Source: Flavobacteriales bacterium (GTDB taxonomy: Bacteria; Bacteroidota; Bacteroidia; Flavobacteriales_D; Sanyastnellaceae). From it: a stretch of 13,975 bases of DNA. Both the position numbers and the translations under genes were made by a program. Of the stretch, positions 12,968 through 13,975 are shown piece after piece (position 1 is the stretch's first letter; each line of letters opens with the position of its first letter). Location of the stretch: the NCBI GenBank assembly GCA_027488055.1, contig JAIYCK010000128.1, positions 1 to 13,975 of the forward strand, written 5' to 3'. The notes below the pieces were generated by a model. It was not told where the DNA came from. It did no database searches and saw nothing but the letters and a program-made list of their open reading frames with translations.

Positions 12968-13975
12968 ATGAGACTAAAATTCTTAATGTGTTTTGCAGCT
13001 TTCGGATTCCTGACTTTTGAAGGTAAAAGTCAATTGGTAGTCGACAATTCAATCACTCTGGACGAAGCGATTTCTATTCTTTTGGGTCCAGATGTAGACT
13101 TTTTCAACGTCACTTTCAATGGTGACGCCAATCAGATGGGCTCATTCAACTCAGCCAATAGCAATGTCGGACTGCCGAGCGGGGTGATCTTGGCGAGTGG
13201 AGATGTAAATAATTCTATTGGACCAAATACAGTAGGTTCTAGTTCACTTGGAGGTGGCAACACCGGCGCCTCAGATCCCGATTTGGATCAACTTGATGGA
13301 TTGACCCATAACGATGCCGCCATCCTTGAATTTGATTTTGTGGCCACTGGCAGTTCGGTCAGTTTCGAATATGTATGGGCATCGGAGGAATACCCTGAAT
13401 TCAGCGGCGCTGATTTAGATGGTGATGGTTTTTCAGACTGCGGCAACGTGAGCGATGTATTTGGATTCTTTCTATCTGGTCCTGGGATCACTGGTCCATT
13501 CAGTAATAACGGAATTAACATAGCCCTTATCCCGAATACAACCGAATTTGTGAGCATCTTCAACTTGAATGCTGGCTGCACAGGCTTGGCGGCCGCTGGA
13601 GCCAACGACTGCAATTATTGCGAGTACTATATTCACAACGGAGATGGATTCACCGCACCTTTCAATGAGCCAGGTTCTATCTACGTTCAATACGATGGGC
13701 TAACAGTGATCCTTACAGCGAGCTATAACGGCTTGCAATGCGGAGAGACATACCACATCAAATTAGCACTTGCGGATGTAAGCGATACGGCATGGGATTC
13801 TGCTGTATTCCTGAAGGAAGGTTCTTTCGATGTATCTGGCTCTTTGATCGATGCTTTAGTGCTCAATCCAGTTGCAGAATTAGGTGGCAATACCGTACTT
13901 GAGGGCTGCATTGATGCCAATTTCATCATTCATCCTCCAAGCTGTCAAACTGAACCATTGGATATTACCTTGTTC
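12968..13975 (+). CDS. Choice-of-anchor L domain secreted protein (partial, 3' end outside the window)
   Basis: From the ATG at 12968 the frame stays open for 336 codons to the window edge. The start MRLKFLMCFAAFGFLTFEGKSQ is a signal peptide (cleavage near 20-22). Residues about 28-290 match the choice-of-anchor L domain: LPSGVILASGDV (69-80), FEYVWASEEYPEF (133-145), DVFGFFLSGPGITGPFSNNG (163-182), INIALIP (183-189), CEYYIHNGDG (218-227), VQYDGLTVILTA (240-251) and CGETYHIKLALADVSD (258-273). DLDGDGFSD (149-157) resembles a calcium loop and appears inserted between two conserved blocks. From about 310 (LEGCIDANF) a following beta-sandwich repeat begins. Family members are usually large Bacteroidota surface proteins, often exported by the type IX system with a C-terminal sorting domain; that end is not visible. 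The role may be adhesion; this is inference. Confidence 0.88.
   Translation, partial: MRLKFLMCFAAFGFLTFEGKSQLVVDNSITLDEAISILLGPDVDFFNVTFNGDANQMGSFNSANSNVGLPSGVILASGDVNNSIGPNTVGSSSLGGGNTGASDPDLDQLDGLTHNDAAILEFDFVATGSSVSFEYVWASEEYPEFSGADLDGDGFSDCGNVSDVFGFFLSGPGITGPFSNNGINIALIPNTTEFVSIFNLNAGCTGLAAAGANDCNYCEYYIHNGDGFTAPFNEPGSIYVQYDGLTVILTASYNGLQCGETYHIKLALADVSDTAWDSAVFLKEGSFDVSGSLIDALVLNPVAELGGNTVLEGCIDANFIIHPPSCQTEPLDITLF

Noticed and set aside
13288..13614. A 108-residue minus-strand open frame.
   Set aside because: It is antisense to the choice-of-anchor L domain, which is clearly coding on the plus strand.

Overview
The window looks like an ordinary housekeeping stretch from a Bacteroidota chromosome, most likely a member of the Flavobacteriales or a near relative. 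The evidence is the gene content: DUF5606, the short Bacteroidota-type AMP nucleosidase beside holA and a lone HsdR-N-domain protein, OmpA-family proteins with an N-terminal carbohydrate-binding-like domain, and a choice-of-anchor L secreted protein. The starts lack clear Shine-Dalgarno sequences, and several genes are preceded by the Bacteroidota -7 promoter motif TAnnTTTG (before the ABC ATPase, asnS, adk, hemE and the MOSC gene). No tRNA, rRNA, CRISPR array, insertion sequence or phage gene was seen.

Left part (1-2470): the signal-peptide start of a gene leaving the window on the minus strand. Then come a lone MacB/LolD-type ABC ATPase and asparaginyl-tRNA synthetase on the plus strand. 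asnS ends at a perfect 13-bp inverted repeat that also serves the convergent gene behind it.

Middle (2475-8824): a secreted protein of unknown role (minus strand, DxDGDG-type loop, Trp/Tyr-rich core, basic tail); an adk-obg operon (plus strand); and two related outer-membrane OmpA-family proteins (minus strand). The second of these overlaps hemE by four bases and ends at a strong intrinsic terminator.

Right part (8825-12630): a mARC/YcbX-like MOSC protein is transcribed divergently from hemE and ends tail-to-tail on holA. holA lies 4 bp behind an AMP nucleosidase gene. A small HsdR-N/PD-(D/E)xK protein diverges from that operon, and a DUF5606 protein follows.

Right edge (12631-13975): a 337-bp gene-free stretch with two hairpins and a probable promoter, then the first 336 codons of a choice-of-anchor L secreted protein that runs off the window.

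Most genes serve core functions: translation (asnS, obg), nucleotide metabolism (adk, AMP nucleosidase), replication (holA) and haem synthesis (hemE). The others face the envelope. I found no convincing new multigene system. The best leads are the stand-alone PD-(D/E)xK protein by holA, the OmpA paralogue with an altered peptidoglycan-binding loop, its coupling to hemE, and the two secreted proteins.
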